This document shows positions 51,298-60,354 of a DNA stretch of 64,000 nucleotides, in pieces; the stretch's first letter is position 1, and each line of letters starts with the position of its first letter. The notes below the pieces were generated by a model. The model saw only the letters and a list, made by a program, of their open reading frames with translations. It made no database searches and was not told the DNA's origin. Source of the stretch: Reyranella sp. CPCC 100927 (GTDB lineage: Bacteria > Pseudomonadota > Alphaproteobacteria > Reyranellales > Reyranellaceae); contig NZ_VOHA01000004.1 of the NCBI RefSeq assembly GCF_007859315.1, forward strand, positions 1 through 64,000, written 5' to 3'. The position numbers and the translations under genes were made by a program.

Positions 51298-52527
51298 TCA
51301 CGTCTTCACGTCGATGACGTACTGCTTGTTGTCGTTCGGGTTCTTCTTCAGATCGCACACGGCGGCCGTATCGGCCGGCATCTGTACGGGGAACTTCTCC
51401 AGCACCACGAACTTCTTGTCGCGCGCCTCGCCGATATAGACGTCGAGGATGTTGTGGTGCGTCTTGGCGTCCAGCGTTGTCTTGCCGGCGGGGCCGGTGA
51501 AAGTGAGGCCGCTTTCCAGCGCCTCGATCACCTTCATGCGGTCGATCGAGTTGGCCTTTTTGACAGCCTCGGCCCACATGTGCACGCCGTGGTAGGTCAT
51601 GGCCGCCAGTTCGGTCATGTGCGGGATGCTGTACTTGCTGCGGATGGTCTCGACGAACGCCTTGTTGACGGGCGTGTCGATGCCTTCGAGATAGCCGAAC
51701 ACCACCAGGATGCCGTTGTGCTCTTCCGGCGAGGTGATCACCACCTCGTTGCCGAAGGTGGTGGAGGCCAGCGGAATCTGCTTGTTCATGCCGGCGGCCG
51801 CCCACTGGCGATAGAACGAGATGTGTGCCGCGCCGACCAGCGCCGACATCACGGCGTCGGGTTTGGCGGCCTGGATCTTCTTGATGGTGGGGCCGAAATC
51901 GGTGACGTCGAGCGGGAAGAAGTCGGTCTGTACCACCGAGCCGCCGTTGTCCTGTGCGTATTTCTTCACCCACTTGGCGGTGATCTGACCATAGTTGTAG
52001 TCAGCGGCGATGGTGTAGATCTTCTTGCCCGCTTTCTTCATCAGGTACGGCACCAGCTTTTCGAGCGTCTGGGCCGGCGTCGAGCCGGTGCAGAAGATGT
52101 TGCGATCGCACACGCCGCCTTCGTAGAGGGTGTTGTAGAAATAGAGCGTGTTGAAGCGCTTCAGCAGCGGCCGGATCGCCTCGCGCGAGGCCGAGGTGAT
52201 GCCGCCATGCACCACCGCGACCTTCTCCTTGGTCGCCGCCTCGGTGGCGTACTGCGTGTAGAACTGGATGTTGGACTGCGGATCGTAGTTGATCAGCTTG
52301 ATTTTCTTGCCCAGCACGCCGCCCTTGTCGTTGATCTCGTTGACGGCGAGATCCATGGTCGCGACCATCTGCTTGCCGTAGATGTCGAGACCGCCCGACG
52401 TGTCGTGGATGCCGGCGATCTTCACGACATCCTCGGCGCGCAGGTCGCGGATGAAGAAGGGTCCGACGGAAGCAGCGCCAATGCCGGCGGCAGCGGAAGT
52501 CAGAAGACGTCGACGATTGACGGACAT
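51298..52527 (-). CDS. ABC importer substrate-binding protein, urea/amide type
   Basis: A 409-residue periplasmic binding protein with a Tat-type signal (NRRRLLTSAAAGIGAASVGPFF). The two-lobed Leu/Ile/Val-type fold shows VKIAGIHDTSGGLDIYGKQM, INDKGGVLGKKIKLINYD, TSASREAIRPLLKRFNTLYFY, TIAADYNYGQITAKW and TYHGVHMWAEAVKKA. The YDP-Q-S-x-x-Q and YEGG-x-C-x-x-N blocks are those of urea and short-chain-amide binding proteins (UrtA, FmdD, AmiC type). ATG 52527 is chosen so that the signal peptide begins soon after. It is the first gene of the importer operon. Confidence 0.92.
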   Translation of the reverse strand: MSVNRRRLLTSAAAGIGAASVGPFFIRDLRAEDVVKIAGIHDTSGGLDIYGKQMVATMDLAVNEINDKGGVLGKKIKLINYDPQSNIQFYTQYATEAATKEKVAVVHGGITSASREAIRPLLKRFNTLYFYNTLYEGGVCDRNIFCTGSTPAQTLEKLVPYLMKKAGKKIYTIAADYNYGQITAKWVKKYAQDNGGSVVQTDFFPLDVTDFGPTIKKIQAAKPDAVMSALVGAAHISFYRQWAAAGMNKQIPLASTTFGNEVVITSPEEHNGILVVFGYLEGIDTPVNKAFVETIRSKYSIPHMTELAAMTYHGVHMWAEAVKKANSIDRMKVIEALESGLTFTGPAGKTTLDAKTHHNILDVYIGEARDKKFVVLEKFPVQMPADTAAVCDLKKNPNDNKQYVIDVKT

Positions 52528-53005
52528 GGACGAGGGCTCCTTGCAGCGTGGCAAAGTCCAGCAAATAGAATGCCAGGAAGGACGCGGTGGTGATACGCGG
52601 ATGGTCGCGGGACGGGAGCCTGCGCGCGTGAATCGCGTCGGTCAAGAGAGCAGCCGGTAACGAGCCGACAGCAACGCCGCGCGGTGACGTTGTGCGTCAA
52701 GCTGGCGACTGCAACGCCCGGTTATACGCATGATCATCGATGCCGGCCGCGCGTCCCCTGACACGCCGTGGCGTCATCGAGCGACGCGAGGAAGCTGCTG
52801 GCGATCGTCGGCCACAAAATTCCTCGCCGCACTTAGGGGTGGCGGTCGAAAATTCGGAGGACGTGGGCGCGCCGTTCGGCCTGAGCCCGTGTGATCAGGG
52901 CGGTGGATGAAGAACCGGTTCGATTGACAGGCCAGAACCCGCAAGGCTAGAACGACCGCGCATCCGGCGTGGTTATAGGTTGCTCGGGTCTTGAACGGTT
53001 CCCGC
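52528..53005. other. 478-bp gap between binding-protein gene and tRNA
   Basis: No gene is supported. It must hold the promoter of the amide-type importer operon on the minus strand and that of the tRNA on the plus strand. No clear operator palindrome or intrinsic terminator is seen. Short open frames here have no family features. Confidence 0.5.
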
Positions 53006-53099
53006 GGAGGGGTGGCCGAGCGGCTGAAGGCGGCGGTTTGCTAAACCGTTATACGGGCTTAAACCTGTATCGAGGGTTCGAATCCCTTCCCCTCCGCCA
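53006..53099 (+). tRNA. tRNA-Ser(GCT)
   Basis: The acceptor stem GGAGGGG (53006-53012) pairs with CCCCTCC (53089-53095), followed by the discriminator G and an encoded CCA to 53099. The anticodon GCT is at 53040-53042 in the loop TTGCTAA, reading AGC and AGU. A long variable arm (GGGCTTAAACCTGT region) marks a type II serine tRNA. The T-loop is GGTTCGAATCCC. Confidence 0.97.
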
Positions 53100-53233
53100 T
53101 TTTATTGCGGAAAATCAATGACTTAGGTGCACTTCTGGGCACCCGCCGAGTGTCGGTTACGGTGAAGCCGTCGCGTCCTTCCCGCGCGACCGGTCCTGGC
53201 GGCTGTACGCCGGCACGGAGCTGCCGGCCCGTG

Positions 53234-53767
53234 TCACTTCACTGGACGCTTCTCGAGCTTGCGGGCCAGGGTCCGTCGGTGCATGCCCAGGCGCCGCGCT
53301 GTTTCGGAGATGTTGAAATCCGTCTCGATCAATGTCTGGTGAATCCGTTCCCATTCCAGCGTCTTGATCGAGGTCGGCCGTTCGGCCAGGGCGACCTCGG
53401 TGTCGCCCGCGGCCTTGCGGAACGCAGCCTCGATGTCGTCCGTGCTCGACGGCTTGGCGAGGTAGTGGCAGGCGCCGAGCTTGATCGCCTCCACGGCGGT
53501 CGCGATGCTGGCGAAGCCCGTCAGAACGACGATCAGCATGTCCGGATCGTGGGCGTGCAGTGCCTCGACGCAGGCCAGGCCCGAGACGCCTGCGAGCTTC
53601 AGATCGACCACGGCATAGCCGGGGGACTGCACCGCCAGTGCGGTGCGCAGATCGTCGAGTCCGGCGGCAACCATCACCGTATAGTCCCGGCGCTCGAATG
53701 AGCGCCGGAGCGTTCGTGCGAAGCTCGCATCGTCTTCGACGATCAGCAGCACCCGGTCATTTGGCAT
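53234..53767 (-). CDS. regA: Redox response regulator RegA/ActR/PrrA
   Basis: A 177-residue regulator. The receiver has acidic residues in IVEDDASF, the phospho-Asp in AVVDLKLAG, Thr in VVLTGFASI and Lys in LAKPSSTDDI. The C-terminal Fis-type helix-turn-helix is WERIHQTLIETDFNISETAR, RLGMHRRTLARKLEK, the highly conserved RegA DNA-binding part. It controls photosynthesis, carbon fixation, nitrogen fixation and respiratory oxidases in alphaproteobacteria. It overlaps the sensor gene regB by 11 bp and is last of a seven-gene operon with the quinol oxidase. Confidence 0.96.
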   Translation of the reverse strand: MPNDRVLLIVEDDASFARTLRRSFERRDYTVMVAAGLDDLRTALAVQSPGYAVVDLKLAGVSGLACVEALHAHDPDMLIVVLTGFASIATAVEAIKLGACHYLAKPSSTDDIEAAFRKAAGDTEVALAERPTSIKTLEWERIHQTLIETDFNISETARRLGMHRRTLARKLEKRPVK

Positions 53768-55136
53768 GTTCGCCTCCGATCGCGAGCATCGCCAGGGGCA
53801 GCGTCAAGGTCACCTCCGCCCCACCATGTGCACGATTCTGCGCTGTGACCTGACCGCCCAGCTTGCGCACGACATTGACGACGAGGAACAGACCCAGTCC
53901 TCCGCCCGGGCGGCCTTTGCTGGAGTGATAGGGTTTGCCGAGCTGTGCGAGCATCTCGGACGAGAAGCCTGGACCTCGATCGCTGATGCGCAAGACCAGA
54001 ACGTCGGCCCGGTGCTCGGCTGTCAGCGCCATCCAGGCCGGCGATGCGTCAAGCGCGTTATCCAGGACGTTGAACACCACCTGTTTCAGCGCCGCGTCCG
54101 AAACGATCGCCAGGTCGGCCCCGAAAGCGTTCGTGAAGGTGAACGTCGTCACCGACCGTGCCGTGCGCCATTCCTCGGCGAGTTCGGCGAGGAAGGTGTT
54201 GACCGTCGTCGCCGACGACCCTTCACCGCGCGCTTCACCCGCCGAGACGAGGATGCCCGTGACGATGGCCTTGCAGCGCTGAAGCGACGCTTCCATCTCG
54301 CGGAGATCTTCGGCGACCTCCTGGTCCGATGTCAGCGCCGGCATGCGCCGCCAGTCGCTCAGGATCACGGACATCGACGCCAGGGGCGTGCCGAGCTCGT
54401 GCGCAGCCCCCGACGCCAGCAACCCCATCCTGACGATGTGGTTCTCTTCGGCGGCGTGCTGGCGCAGTGCGGCCAGGTGGGCATCGCGCTCACGCAGGTT
54501 CCGGTTGATGCGGGTGACGAACACCACGAGCAGGACGGCGTTGAGCAGGAAGCCGATGAACATGCCAACGACATGAAGGCTGAACGGGTCGGCAAGGCCT
54601 TGGCGCGGAACGTCGAGCGGGCGGTAGAAGACGGCGAGGGCGGCAAAGCTCGCGCCGGTGAGCGCCACGATCGACCACGTCGAGCGAGCGTCGAGAAGGA
54701 CGGCGCCGAGCGTGATCTGCAGCAGGTAGAGCGACGTGAACGGGTTGGTCGCCCCGCCGCTGAGATAGAGCTGGGCGGTGAGCGCCGCGACATCGAACAT
54801 CAGTGCCAGCAGCAGCTCACGATTGTTGACGTCGGTGCGCGTGCGGATCCAGGCAAGGCTTGCCAGGTTGAGCGCCACCAGGGCCGCGATCACGGCGGCC
54901 ATCGGGCCAAGCGGCAGGGCGATGCCGAGCCACCCGTGCACGACGATGACGGTTACGACCTGGCCAATGACGGCTGTCCAGCGCAGCTGGATCAGCAGCG
55001 CCATGTTTTTCCGGTTCGTGGTGTCTTGGGCGCCCGACGACGCCAGGATCGACTTCCAGCGCGCGTCCGGCGTTTCTTCCGTACGCCGCGACGGTCTCTG
55101 GGTGTCTCCATCGGCGGTGGGTAACAGGCTCATCAT
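53757..55136 (-). CDS. regB: Redox sensor histidine kinase RegB/ActS/PrrB
   Basis: A 459-residue membrane kinase with six helices. GGATNPFTSLYLLQI is the RegB quinone-site block (GG-x-x-NPF). The phospho-His is in GAAHELGTPLASMSVI. A Cys 42 residues later, in SLQRCKAIV, matches the position of the redox-active Cys265 of RegB, which forms disulphides. The ATPase domain has NVLDNALDASP, ISDRGPGF and GRPGGGLGLFLVVNVV. It phosphorylates RegA when quinones are reduced. The start overlaps the SURF1 stop by four bases. Confidence 0.95.
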   Translation of the reverse strand: MMSLLPTADGDTQRPSRRTEETPDARWKSILASSGAQDTTNRKNMALLIQLRWTAVIGQVVTVIVVHGWLGIALPLGPMAAVIAALVALNLASLAWIRTRTDVNNRELLLALMFDVAALTAQLYLSGGATNPFTSLYLLQITLGAVLLDARSTWSIVALTGASFAALAVFYRPLDVPRQGLADPFSLHVVGMFIGFLLNAVLLVVFVTRINRNLRERDAHLAALRQHAAEENHIVRMGLLASGAAHELGTPLASMSVILSDWRRMPALTSDQEVAEDLREMEASLQRCKAIVTGILVSAGEARGEGSSATTVNTFLAELAEEWRTARSVTTFTFTNAFGADLAIVSDAALKQVVFNVLDNALDASPAWMALTAEHRADVLVLRISDRGPGFSSEMLAQLGKPYHSSKGRPGGGLGLFLVVNVVRKLGGQVTAQNRAHGGAEVTLTLPLAMLAIGGEHAK

Positions 55137-56014
55137 CGGCGATCCGGGACGGCAACCCCATGCCGGTTGTCATGAACGGGGTTCGAAGCGGTACACGACC
55201 CTGACTCTAGGCCATCCTTGCGCCAACGCCACTCCCGGCGCGCCACGGACAAAAGCGCGCCGCCGAGCATGAATGCGAGGGCAAACCAGGTCAGGGCATA
55301 GACCAGGTGGTTGTTGCTGAACGCGACAACCGTCAGACCGCCGATCGGCCATCCACCCGGATTGGGCGCGGCGTCGGCGTCGATGAAGAAGGGCGCGACG
55401 TCGGCAAGGCCTCGGGCTGCGGCGATGGCCGGGACATCCCGCGAGTACCAGCGGTCCACGACCGGATCGTTCGCCCGCAGGAATGCCCCGCCCGGTTCCG
55501 TCGTCCGCAGGAGTCCTGTGACGTGAACCACGCCGGCCGAGTTGCCTTCCCGGCGGCTGGCCGGATCGCGCCGATCGGGCGGAACGAAGCCGCGGTTGAC
55601 CAGGACCGTCGGCCCGCCATCGGTCCGTAGTGGCGTAAGAACCCAGAAGCCGGCGCCGCGCGCCGTCACAGCCCGCACCAGCGTCTCGTGGTCATGCAGG
55701 AAACGGCCACTGGCGCTGACGCGCTTGTAGGCGTCGTCCTTCGCATTGATCCGTGACCAGGCATTGGATTGCGGCAGGGGAGCCGCCACGGCATGGATCC
55801 GCTGTTCGACTCGATCAATGAGAGCAAGTTTCCAGGCACGACGTTCAAGCTGCCAAACGCCCAACGCGGCAGAGCCGGCGATCGCGATCACCGCCGCGAG
55901 GGCCAGGAAGCCGAGCGTCCACGCGGAGCGTCCGGTCGGTCCTGCAGGGTGCGTGTCATGTGCCGCCGCGATGTTGTGGCTGTTGGCACGCGTTGTCGTC
56001 GTGCCAGCCATCAT
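55133..56014 (-). CDS. SURF1-family oxidase assembly protein
   Basis: A 293-residue inner-membrane protein. The two membrane segments at the ends (SAWTLGFLALAAVIAIAGSAALGVWQLERR and NNHLVYALTWFALAFMLGGALL) frame a periplasmic domain with VLTPLRTDGGPTVLVNRGFVP. GVWQLER and the final NNH-x-x-YALTWF-x-LA are the SURF1 marks. It helps heme insertion into terminal oxidases, here the cyo quinol oxidase encoded upstream. The N-terminus has an extra 25-residue Thr/His-rich part and the C-terminus an extra 30 residues. ATG 56014 overlaps the cyoD stop (ATGA). Confidence 0.93.
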   Translation of the reverse strand: MMAGTTTTRANSHNIAAAHDTHPAGPTGRSAWTLGFLALAAVIAIAGSAALGVWQLERRAWKLALIDRVEQRIHAVAAPLPQSNAWSRINAKDDAYKRVSASGRFLHDHETLVRAVTARGAGFWVLTPLRTDGGPTVLVNRGFVPPDRRDPASRREGNSAGVVHVTGLLRTTEPGGAFLRANDPVVDRWYSRDVPAIAAARGLADVAPFFIDADAAPNPGGWPIGGLTVVAFSNNHLVYALTWFALAFMLGGALLSVARREWRWRKDGLESGSCTASNPVHDNRHGVAVPDRR

Positions 56015-56391
56015 GGCATGCGGCTCATGTCGTGCAGCGGCATCATGTTGGTGTTGAGATGATACATGACCCACAGGGAGCCGCTCAGCGCGATGACGAC
56101 CATGATGATGGTGAAGATCAGCGCCATCATGGTCCATCCTTCCTCCGCCCGTGCGTTCATGTGCAGGAAGTAGATCATGTGCACGACGATCTGCGCCGCG
56201 GCGAGAACCATGATGGTGATCGCGGTCACCAGCTTGCTGCCCAGCGCATCGCCCATCACGAGCCAGAACGGGATTGCGGTCAGCAGGACCGAAAGACCGA
56301 ATCCGATCAGATAGCCGCGCAGCGAGCCATGCCCATGGTCTTCGGAATGGCCGGCGGCGGCGGGACTCGAAGGGGAGGCGTGTGCGGTCAT
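56011..56391 (-). CDS. cyoD: Cytochrome o quinol oxidase subunit IV
   Basis: A 126-residue membrane protein with three helices: LRGYLIGFGLSVLLTAIPFWLV, LVTAITIMVLAAAQIVVHMIYFLHM and WTMMALIFTIIMVVIALSGSLWVMYHL. The N-terminus is His-rich (GHSEDHGHG), as in many CyoD proteins. It supports assembly of the heme-copper centre. It overlaps both cyoC and SURF1 genes by four bases. Confidence 0.95.
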   Translation of the reverse strand: MTAHASPSSPAAAGHSEDHGHGSLRGYLIGFGLSVLLTAIPFWLVMGDALGSKLVTAITIMVLAAAQIVVHMIYFLHMNARAEEGWTMMALIFTIIMVVIALSGSLWVMYHLNTNMMPLHDMSRMP

Positions 56392-57017
56392 CGCAGCATT
56401 CCCATCAGATAGACGAACGTGAAGACGCCGATCCAGACGACATCGAGGAAGTGCCAGAACATGCTGAGGCACGTCAGCCGCCGGCGATTGGCCTCGGTGA
56501 GGCCGTGCTGTGCGACCTGCGTCATCAGCGTCGTCAGCCAGATCAGGCCGAAAGTCACGTGCAGGCCGTGGGTTCCAACCAGCGTGAAGAAAGAAGAGAG
56601 GAACGCGCTGCGCTGCGGCGTTGCCCCCTGGTGGATCAGGTGCGCGAACTCGTAGACCTCGATTCCCAGGAAGGCGAGCCCGAACAGGCCGGTCGCGGCA
56701 AGCCATGCCTGTGTCTCGCCAATATGGTTTCTCCCCATCGCCAGCATGGCGAAGCCGTAGGTGATCGACGACAGGAGCAGCATCGCCGTGTTGAGGGCGA
56801 CCAGATTGAGATCGAACAGATCCTTCGGCGCGGGGCCCGCCGCGTAGTTGCCGCCGAGCACGCCATACGTGGCGAACAGGATGGCGAAGATCAGACAATC
56901 GCTCATCAGGTAGACCCAGAAGCCGAGCATCGTGCTGCCGCCTGCGGCATGCGTGTGCTCGTCTTCCAGATGGAACACCGGGGCTGCGTTCGCGGGCTGG
57001 GCGGTGATGACGTTCAT
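56388..57017 (-). CDS. cyoC: Cytochrome o quinol oxidase subunit III
   Basis: A 209-residue membrane protein of the oxidase subunit III family, with five helices: MLGFWVYLMSDCLIFAILFATY, FGLAMLAMGRN-like, LAATGLFGLAFLGIEVYEF, FTLVGTHGLHVTFGLIWL and MFWHFLDVVWIGVFTFVYLMG. The motifs SDC-x-x-F, EFAHLIHQGATPQRSAFLSS and GTHGLHVT are those of CyoC. It lies three bases downstream of cyoB and overlaps cyoD by four. Confidence 0.96.
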   Translation of the reverse strand: MNVITAQPANAAPVFHLEDEHTHAAGGSTMLGFWVYLMSDCLIFAILFATYGVLGGNYAAGPAPKDLFDLNLVALNTAMLLLSSITYGFAMLAMGRNHIGETQAWLAATGLFGLAFLGIEVYEFAHLIHQGATPQRSAFLSSFFTLVGTHGLHVTFGLIWLTTLMTQVAQHGLTEANRRRLTCLSMFWHFLDVVWIGVFTFVYLMGMLR

Positions 57018-57020
57018 GGA

Positions 57021-59024
57021 TCAGGCTTCCGCCGCAAGCCGGCGCGTGCGCGCGGTCTCCGCGTGCTCGACGTCGCCGGCGGGGATATCGAATTCCCGGT
57101 GGTAGTTGAACGTGTGACCGATGGCGACCGCGAGCAGCGCCGCGAAGCTCAAGGCGGCCAGCCACCACATGTACCAGATCAGGCCGAAGCCGAGCGCCGT
57201 GCTGAGCGCTGCGAGAATGATCCCCGCGCCGGTGTTGCTCGGCATGCGGATGGCACCGAAACCCGAGACCGGCCGCCGGTAGCCGCGCCGTTTCATGTCC
57301 CACCAGGCATCGTTGTCGTGGACGACCGGCGTGAAGGCGAAATTGTAGTCCGGTGGTGGCGAGGCGGTCGCCCACTCGAGCGTGCGCCCGTCCCATGGAT
57401 CGCCGGTAGTGTCGCGCAAGGCCTCGCGGCGCCGCACGCTGACCGCGATCTGCACGAGAAATGCGGCGATGCCCAGCAGGATCAGGACGGCGCCGAAGCC
57501 CGCAATGACGAACCAGATCTGCAATGAAGGATCATCGAAGACGCGCAGCCGTCGGGTGACCCCCATCAGGCCGAGCACGTAGAGCGGCATGAAGGCGAAC
57601 CAGAACCCCACGACCCAGAACCAGAAGGAGAGCTTGCCCCAGAACGGATCGAGCTTGAATCCAAACGCCTTGGGGAACCAGTAGGCGATCCCGGCGAAGA
57701 GACCGAACAGCACCCCGCCGATGATGACGTTGTGGAAATGCGCGACCAGGAACAGGCTGTTGTGCAGCACGAAATCGGCTGGAGGCACGGCGAGCAGCAC
57801 GCCGGTCATGCCGCCGACGACGAAGGTCAGCATGAAAGCCACCGTCCACATCATCGGCAGTTCGAACCGGATGCGGCCACGATACATCGTGAACAGCCAG
57901 TTGAACATCTTCGCGCCGGTCGGGATCGAGATGATCATGGTCGTGATCCCGAAGAAGGAATTCACGCTGGCGCCCGATCCCATGGTGAAGAAGTGGTGGA
58001 GCCAGACGAGATAGGACAGGATCGTGATGACCACGGTCGCATAGACCATGGAGGTGTAGCCGAACAGGCGCTTGCCCGAGAAGGTCGCGGTTACTTCGGA
58101 GAAGACGCCGAACAGCGGCAGGATGAGGATGTAGACTTCCGGATGGCCCCAGATCCAGATGAGGTTGACATACATCATCGGGTTGCCGCCGAAGTCGTTC
58201 GTGAAGAAGTTCGTGCCGACATAGCGGTCGAGCGACAGCAGTGCGAGCACCGCGGTCAGCACCGGAAACGATGCGACGATCAGGACGTTGGTGCAGAGCG
58301 ACGTCCAGGTGAAGACCGGCATTTTCATCATCGTCATGCCCGGCGCGCGCAGCTTGACGATCGTGCAGATCAGGTTGATGCCTGACAGCGTTGTTCCGAC
58401 ACCGGCAACCTGAAGCGCCCAGATGTAGTAGTCGACGCCGACGTCGGGGCTGTAGCCGATATTCGACAGCGGCGGATAGGCAAGCCAACCGGTGCGCGCG
58501 AACTCGCCGACAAACAGCGACACCATCACCAGCACGGCGCCGCCGACGGTCATCCAGAAGCTGAAATTGTTGAGGAACGGGAAGGAGACGTCACGCGCGC
58601 CGATCTGCAACGGCACGACATAGTTCATCAGACCGGTGACCAGCGGCATGGCCACGAAGAAGATCATGATCACGCCGTGGGCAGTGAAGATCTGGTCATA
58701 GTGATGCGCGTTGAGATAGCCTTCCGACCCGTTGAACGCGATCGCCTGCTGCAGGCGCATCATGATCGCGTCGGCGAAACCGCGCAGCAGCATGACGATG
58801 CCCAGCACCATGTACATGATGCCGATCTTCTTGTGGTCGACGGTCGTGAACCATTCGCGCCACAGGTAGCCCCAGAGGCGGAAATAGGTGATCGCACCGA
58901 GCAGCACCGCGCCCCCGAGCGCCACGGCGGCAAAGGTGGCAACCACGATCGGCTCATGCAGCGGCAGCGACTCCCATGTGAGGCGGCCGAAGATGGCTTT
59001 CGTCAGGTTCGGATCGTCGAACAT
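57021..59024 (-). CDS. cyoB: Cytochrome o quinol oxidase subunit I
   Basis: A 667-residue catalytic subunit with about 15 helices. Heme and copper ligands are visible: His in [19 protein letters not shown] (His-Tyr cross-link site) in [16 protein letters not shown], the His pair in [12 protein letters not shown], and the two His in [26 protein letters not shown] and [18 protein letters not shown] are also typical. It oxidises ubiquinol and reduces oxygen, pumping protons. It lies ten bases downstream of cyoA. Confidence 0.98.
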   Translation of the reverse strand: MFDDPNLTKAIFGRLTWESLPLHEPIVVATFAAVALGGAVLLGAITYFRLWGYLWREWFTTVDHKKIGIMYMVLGIVMLLRGFADAIMMRLQQAIAFNGSEGYLNAHHYDQIFTAHGVIMIFFVAMPLVTGLMNYVVPLQIGARDVSFPFLNNFSFWMTVGGAVLVMVSLFVGEFARTGWLAYPPLSNIGYSPDVGVDYYIWALQVAGVGTTLSGINLICTIVKLRAPGMTMMKMPVFTWTSLCTNVLIVASFPVLTAVLALLSLDRYVGTNFFTNDFGGNPMMYVNLIWIWGHPEVYILILPLFGVFSEVTATFSGKRLFGYTSMVYATVVITILSYLVWLHHFFTMGSGASVNSFFGITTMIISIPTGAKMFNWLFTMYRGRIRFELPMMWTVAFMLTFVVGGMTGVLLAVPPADFVLHNSLFLVAHFHNVIIGGVLFGLFAGIAYWFPKAFGFKLDPFWGKLSFWFWVVGFWFAFMPLYVLGLMGVTRRLRVFDDPSLQIWFVIAGFGAVLILLGIAAFLVQIAVSVRRREALRDTTGDPWDGRTLEWATASPPPDYNFAFTPVVHDNDAWWDMKRRGYRRPVSGFGAIRMPSNTGAGIILAALSTALGFGLIWYMWWLAALSFAALLAVAIGHTFNYHREFDIPAGDVEHAETARTRRLAAEA

Positions 59025-59034
59025 GCCGTTCCCG

Positions 59035-60195
59035 TCAGGATTGTGATCGTGTTCCGGCCAAGGGCGGCGTCGCCGAGGGTCGTGCCGGCGTGAACATGGG
59101 GCGTTCCAGTCCTCGGCCGGTGATCGGCGTCAGCCGGCGCGGAGCGGCGAGGGGTTGGGGCATCTCCACGTCGAGCTCGTCGATGGTGCAGATGCCCACG
59201 ACGTAGGACGGTCCGGGACCGAACACGGCACCGCGCCGGGTGTGCTTGTCATAGGTCAGCGGCAGGGTGTTGTACGTGCCGGCGAGTCCCAGTCCGCCGC
59301 GGGCGTCGATCGACATCATCTCGCCCATGCACATCTTGCCGGGCTCGACGCACATGTTGAGGATGGCCTTGTAGAGGGTTGGATCGACGCTGGCGTAGCG
59401 GCGCGCGGGTTCGTTTTCGCTCGGCCGTTCGAGCTCGAGATAGTCCGATCTTCCGAGCGCGCCGCCGCCGGCCTTGGCCTTGGCCACCCAGGCATCGAAG
59501 GCCTGCGCCGTCATGCCATGGAAGGCGAACCGCATGCCGGAGAAACCGGCGCCGCTGTAGTTGGCTGAGAAACCTGGATAGACACCAGGCTTGTTGATGA
59601 CCGCGTGGAGCTTGGTCTCCATCCCGGCCATGGCATAGATCTGTCCCGCCAGCGCCGGAATGTAGAAGGAGTTCATCACCGATGACGAGGTGATGCGGAA
59701 ATGGATGGGCCGGTCGACCGGCGCGGCGAGTTCGTTGACGGTGGCGATGCCGTGGTCCGGATAGATGAACAGCCACTTCCAGTCGAGCGCGACGACCCGC
59801 ACCTCGAGCGGCTTCACCGCCGCGGGCACCGGGCGTCCGGCATCGATACGTCCCAACGTGCGATAGGGGTCGAGCAGGTGCGTGCCCATCCATGTCAACG
59901 CACCGAGGCAGATGATGATCAGCAGCGGCGCTGCCCAGATGACAAGCTCGAGATGGGTCGAGTGATCCCAGTCCGGCTCGTAGCGTGCCGCGGTATTGGC
60001 GTGGCGGTAACGCCAGGCGAACAGCCCGGTCAGCACCATGACCGGCACGATGATCAGCAGCATCAACCCGGTCGAGATGACGATGAGATCGCGCTGCTGT
60101 GCCGCCACATCGCCGGATGGGTTGAGCACCACGAAGTTGCAGCCGCCCACGGCGGCGCAGAGCGACAGCAACGCAAGGGTCTTCACGAGTCGCAC
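59035..60195 (-). CDS. cyoA: Cytochrome o quinol oxidase subunit II
   Basis: A 386-residue lipoprotein subunit. GTG at 60195 is preferred: it is followed by a lipoprotein signal ([19 protein letters not shown], lipobox VGGC). In-frame starts at 60267 and 60276 would add 24-27 residues and run into a palindrome. Two membrane helices and a cupredoxin domain follow. The CuA ligand Cys residues are absent ([19 protein letters not shown]), so it takes electrons from ubiquinol, not from cytochrome c. The C-terminal [20 protein letters not shown] is typical of CyoA. It is first in the operon. Confidence 0.94.
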   Translation of the reverse strand: MRLVKTLALLSLCAAVGGCNFVVLNPSGDVAAQQRDLIVISTGLMLLIIVPVMVLTGLFAWRYRHANTAARYEPDWDHSTHLELVIWAAPLLIIICLGALTWMGTHLLDPYRTLGRIDAGRPVPAAVKPLEVRVVALDWKWLFIYPDHGIATVNELAAPVDRPIHFRITSSSVMNSFYIPALAGQIYAMAGMETKLHAVINKPGVYPGFSANYSGAGFSGMRFAFHGMTAQAFDAWVAKAKAGGGALGRSDYLELERPSENEPARRYASVDPTLYKAILNMCVEPGKMCMGEMMSIDARGGLGLAGTYNTLPLTYDKHTRRGAVFGPGPSYVVGICTIDELDVEMPQPLAAPRRLTPITGRGLERPMFTPARPSATPPLAGTRSQS

Positions 60196-60255
60196 GATGG
60201 AACCTGTCGACGGTCTCCGGTCGGCAGACAGCCCTAACGGCGGCGCAGCAGGGAA

Positions 60256-60280
60256 GACATTGGACATTTTGTCCAATGTC
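60256..60280. promoter_or_regulatory. Perfect 11-bp inverted repeat upstream of cyoA
   Basis: GACATTGGACA (60256-60266) pairs with TGTCCAATGTC (60270-60280), a perfect repeat with a three-base centre TTT. It lies 60-85 bases ahead of the preferred cyoA start and 75 bases ahead of the divergent MFS gene. The symmetry and place suggest a repressor or activator site for one or both transcripts. RegA sites are not palindromic in this form, so another regulator is likely. Confidence 0.6.
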
Positions 60281-60354
60281 TCGGCCGACCAAAGCGCGAG
60301 AACATGAGGCTGATAATGCCGCGCGGCGAATGCTTCTGGATGGCTTGAACGATC

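Noticed and set aside
53006-53233. Integration site at the 3' end of tRNA-Ser
   Set aside because: No integrase gene lies nearby, no direct repeat of the tRNA end was seen downstream, and the flanking genes are core genes.
53766-55124. Open frame on the plus strand opposite regB
   Set aside because: The minus-strand gene has all kinase motifs; the plus-strand product is Arg/Gln-rich and featureless.
56274-57527. Open frame on the plus strand opposite cyoC and cyoB
   Set aside because: The cyo genes are certain and tightly packed; the opposite product has no family feature.
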